NCBI GenBank assembly: GCA_949519155.1 | Contig: CATIQU010000021.1 | Coordinates: forward strand, 38,983-102,982 | Length of the DNA: 64,000 bases | Direction: 5' to 3' | Source of the DNA: Polaribacter sp. SA4-10 | Lineage (GTDB): Bacteria > Bacteroidota > Bacteroidia > Flavobacteriales > Flavobacteriaceae | Part shown: piece by piece, positions 61,131-64,000 of the stretch | Position numbering within the stretch: the first letter of the stretch is position 1 | Layout: each line of letters begins with the position of its first letter | Translations under genes and position numbers: made by a program | The notes under the pieces: model-generated | What the model was told of the DNA's origin: nothing | Databases searched by the model: none | The model's input: only the letters and a program-made list of their open reading frames with translations

Positions 61131-64000
61131 ATGAAGAATCTATCCCTACTCGTTTTTATCTTTTTAACACTAAATGTATTTTCTCAAAAAGAAGCCAATA
61201 TTTGGTATTTTGGAGAAAATGCAGGATTAGATTTTAACACAAGCCCTCCTCAAGCATTAGGAGATGGACAGTTGAGCACAAGAGAAGGATGCTCATCTTT
61301 TTCGGATGCAAATGGAGATCTTTTGTTTTATTCAGACGGTACTACTGTTTATGACAAGAATCACAACATAATGACCTATTCTGATGGTCGACTTGCGGAT
61401 GATTTAAGAGGGAATTCTTCCAGTACACAATCGGGAATGATTGTTCCAAAACCAAAATCCTCAACTATTTTTTACCTTTTCACCGTAGATCACAACAATG
61501 GGAATAATGGTTTTAACTATTATACAATTGATATGTCTGATGGTATTGGAAAATTAATTGACGAAGATGGAGACGGAGTGTTTTATGTAGACATCTCAAG
61601 TGGATTGGCAAATAACTGGACTGAAAAAGTAACTGCCGTTAGAGGCGCTGAGTGCAACGAGTTTTGGGTTGTATCCGTCGTTAATAACGAATTTCATTCG
61701 TTTTTAGTAAGTGAATTAGGCGTAAGGTCGAGTCCTATCGTATCCAGAGTAAACAACACAGTAGGTGATCAAAGAGGCTATTTAAAACTTTCACCAGACG
61801 GAAGTAAATTAGCAATTGCAACACAAGGAGAAGAAGCAATCCTATATGATTTTAATAACGCAACAGGAGAGGTCATTGACAACCCTACATTCTTAATAAA
61901 TAATTTAAATCAAGATGGTCAACCCTACGGTGTAGAATTTTCTTTAGACTCTAAAAAACTATATATTTCTACTTCGAGCGGGTTTAGACGAAATATGAGT
62001 GATACCGCGGTTACGTATAAACTCTTTCAATTTGATTTAACAAATCCAGATGTAGTTAGTTCTAAAACAATTGTTCATCGTCAAGACGCTGGTAGTGCTG
62101 ACTTTCCTGAAGGCGGTTTTAGAGGTGCTTTACAAGTTGGACCTGATGGAAGAATATACGTTACCATTCCAACTGCCTATGAAGATGCAGGCGCAGATGC
62201 TCCGTTTATAGATGTCATAGAAAATCCCACTGCAGATGCAGCAGATATTGTCTTTACAAAAAATGCAATTCGATTGATTGCAGGTACTTTTTCAACACAA
62301 GGATTACCTCCATTTATATCCTCTTTATTACTTCCGATAGAAATCATTGATTCAGGAAATAATACGGTCATTAATAATGAAAATCTACAATTATGTGTTG
62401 GCCAAGATAAAACAATAGGCCCTGACCCTGTTTCAGGAAATAATGTAGAATTTGAGTGGAGATTTGACAACGGAACGACCAATAATATAGTCTCAATGGA
62501 TCGTTTATTAAATTTAACGAACCTACAACTTACAGATAGCGGTACGTATTCCTTAAAAATCGAACTGGTCGATCCCTGTGGAGATGTAACACAATACAAT
62601 GGAGAATTTAATATGAATGTTTTTGAGGCTGCAGTTGCAACTCCTATAGCAAATATTATTGAATGTGATGATGATCGAAGTGGCTCAAATTCATATGATT
62701 TTTTAGTAGATACGACTCCTTTAATTTTAGGTAGTTTAGACCCTACTATTTTTGAAGTATTGTACTTTGATAGTTCTATAGCAGCAAACGACAATGTTCG
62801 TGATACAGATTTACCCAATACTTTTGTTGCCATCACTGGAACTACTAACGTAATTTATGCAAGGGTGCACAACATAAATGCTCCACTAGCTTGTTATGAC
62901 ATCATCGATTTTTCAATTATTGTTACCGACATCCCAACACCAACCCAACCCACCGTATATCGTTTGTGTGATGATACTGCTAGCGGAAGCGATACAGATA
63001 CCATAAGCTTCTTTCGACTCGACACGAAAGACAATGAAGTATTAGGCACTATTTCCGCAACGGATTTTAATGTTTCCTATCACTTCACTTTATCAGGAGC
63101 TCAGACGAGTTCGACAACAGATGCTATAAACAAAACAATAGACCATGCTGTTACTATTTCTCAAACAATATTTGTCCGTGTAGAAAATGTTGATAATCTA
63201 AATTGCTCCGTCATTTCAGACGACGCAACAGGGAGCGCTTTTACTTCCTTTGAGTTACTTGTAGATCCTTTGCCTGTTGTAACCAATCCGGCAGAATTAA
63301 TTCAATGTCACAATAATCCAGACTTGAATACGACCGTCAATTTAAAACTGGCAAGAATCAATATTTCTACAAATTATACTAATGAAACTTTTGAGTATTA
63401 TGCTTCTGAAACTGCTGCTATTGCTGGAACTCCTCAAATAACCGGAGCAACTATTGAGTCGTATCCTGTTACTGGAACTGGGGAAGCATGGGTTCGTGTT
63501 ATTTCAGATCAAAATTGCTATCGCATTGCAAAAATTGACATCACAGTTAATTTTAGTGCTGATTTAGCCTATGACAAAACCTATACAGTTTGTGATGATT
63601 TCCTTGATATTGATGGAAATGACAACGCAAACAATGATGATACCGATGGGATTGCTACTTTTTATTTTAGTGAAACTGAAAATGAAATAAAAGCTTTCTT
63701 CCCTGCTGCTTCGAGACCAGATTTAGATGTTTTCTATTATGAAACAGAAAACGACAGAGCTGCTTCCATTAATAATATTAATAATGAAATTGCAAATCAT
63801 AGAAATAATAACGACCCAACTTTTGCAAACAATCAAACGATTTATGTCAAAATTATAAACAACACAAATAATGGGTGTACGGGTACAGCAAATATCTTTT
63901 TACAAGTAGATACCGTTCCATTAGCAAACAACTTAGCACAACCCCTTTCTTTTTGTGATGATTTTGATTCGGGCTCGTCAGATGATGGGGAAAACATCAA
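61131..64000 (+). CDS. Large secreted repeat protein, type IX secretion type (3' end outside window)
   Basis: From ATG 61131 the frame stays open for about 956 codons to the window edge with no stop. A signal peptide (LLVFIFLTLNVFS, cut near residue 18) leads to a propeller-like region of about 400 residues (NIWYFGENAGLDF, LSPDGSKLAIAT). A PKD/Ig-like domain follows with a Cys pair (about 420-500), then at least four repeats opening with a CDD-type start at Cys512, Cys613, Cys726, Cys821 and Cys942. This layout is typical of flavobacterial gliding-motility-associated, type IX-secreted cell-surface proteins. The sorting domain itself would be beyond the window. Confidence 0.88.
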   Translation, partial: MKNLSLLVFIFLTLNVFSQKEANIWYFGENAGLDFNTSPPQALGDGQLSTREGCSSFSDANGDLLFYSDGTTVYDKNHNIMTYSDGRLADDLRGNSSSTQSGMIVPKPKSSTIFYLFTVDHNNGNNGFNYYTIDMSDGIGKLIDEDGDGVFYVDISSGLANNWTEKVTAVRGAECNEFWVVSVVNNEFHSFLVSELGVRSSPIVSRVNNTVGDQRGYLKLSPDGSKLAIATQGEEAILYDFNNATGEVIDNPTFLINNLNQDGQPYGVEFSLDSKKLYISTSSGFRRNMSDTAVTYKLFQFDLTNPDVVSSKTIVHRQDAGSADFPEGGFRGALQVGPDGRIYVTIPTAYEDAGADAPFIDVIENPTADAADIVFTKNAIRLIAGTFSTQGLPPFISSLLLPIEIIDSGNNTVINNENLQLCVGQDKTIGPDPVSGNNVEFEWRFDNGTTNNIVSMDRLLNLTNLQLTDSGTYSLKIELVDPCGDVTQYNGEFNMNVFEAAVATPIANIIECDDDRSGSNSYDFLVDTTPLILGSLDPTIFEVLYFDSSIAANDNVRDTDLPNTFVAITGTTNVIYARVHNINAPLACYDIIDFSIIVTDIPTPTQPTVYRLCDDTASGSDTDTISFFRLDTKDNEVLGTISATDFNVSYHFTLSGAQTSSTTDAINKTIDHAVTISQTIFVRVENVDNLNCSVISDDATGSAFTSFELLVDPLPVVTNPAELIQCHNNPDLNTTVNLKLARINISTNYTNETFEYYASETAAIAGTPQITGATIESYPVTGTGEAWVRVISDQNCYRIAKIDITVNFSADLAYDKTYTVCDDFLDIDGNDNANNDDTDGIATFYFSETENEIKAFFPAASRPDLDVFYYETENDRAASINNINNEIANHRNNNDPTFANNQTIYVKIINNTNNGCTGTANIFLQVDTVPLANNLAQPLSFCDDFDSGSSDDGENI

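Noticed and set aside
62177..62836. A 219-codon open frame on the minus strand within the giant secreted protein gene
   Set aside because: It lies fully inside the plus-strand open frame, is rich in Ser and lacks any family pattern; it is the antisense of Asp/Thr-rich coding sequence.
1..64000. tRNA, rRNA or CRISPR loci
   Set aside because: Reading intergenic gaps by eye on both strands showed no cloverleaf-like gene, no rRNA sequence and no regularly spaced repeat array.

Overview
The window looks like a chromosomal segment of a marine, AT-rich member of the Flavobacteriaceae (Bacteroidota), close in style to Polaribacter or Tenacibaculum. The evidence is the protein families present: a TonB-dependent receptor with a carboxypeptidase-regulatory N-terminal domain, a type IX-secreted-style repeat protein, DUF1573, DUF3276/PUR-alpha-like and DUF2795 proteins, and an RprX/RprY-like two-component pair. 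Promoters also carry the Bacteroidota -7 box TAnnTTTG, and Shine-Dalgarno sequences are essentially absent. I could not identify the species. I saw no tRNA, rRNA, CRISPR array, prophage or intact insertion sequence.

Layout. 1-5 kb: two rhomboid proteases (the first cut by the window edge) and an EEP-family hydrolase in one operon, then a convergent operon of a solute-binding lipoprotein, a small ABM-fold protein and a GNAT acetyltransferase. 5-11.4 kb: tRNA modification gene mtaB, two tandem alpha/beta hydrolase paralogues, a MltD-like lytic transglycosylase, a cold-shock protein, a nitronate-monooxygenase-like enzyme and mnmA. 11.8-15 kb: a purB operon with terC. 14.9-18.3 kb: a small exported His-rich protein, a TonB receptor and an acidic lipoprotein, which look like one uptake module. 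18.4-30 kb: phospholipid synthase, MFS transporter, hydrolase, msrB, ffh, folD, membrane protein, cupin, lipoprotein, a broken LytTR regulator next to a DinB protein, hutI, a methyltransferase-like protein and a cobalamin adenosyltransferase. 30-39 kb: DUF2795, secA, folE, hisS, BrkB, a pentapeptide-repeat protein and nadC. 39-46 kb: rlmH, rdgB, an iron/cobalamin-type ABC importer, an M28 peptidase, a SOUL protein, DUF1569, holA and an orphan HsdR-N nuclease-fold protein. 46-54.6 kb: a glycosyltransferase, a Sua5/YwlC-type enzyme, a response regulator/histidine kinase pair, coaE, ybbR-like, yajC, DUF1573, nusB and a leucine-type dehydrogenase. 54.7-64 kb: an ABC exporter, a PUR-alpha-like protein, isochorismate synthase with a hotdog thioesterase (menaquinone branch), an IS1096 TnpR-like protein, an ABC ATPase/permease pair, and a very long repeat-rich secreted protein running off the right edge.

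Most of the window is conserved housekeeping DNA. The parts that deserve a second look are the TonB receptor module, whose first gene lacks a normal start codon; three 9-bp direct repeats at an exact 20-bp period between the two paralogous hydrolases; a start-less LytTR output domain abutting a DinB gene; an ABC exporter with Asp in place of the catalytic Glu; and the partial giant surface protein. I did not find a clearly new defence or biosynthetic system here.
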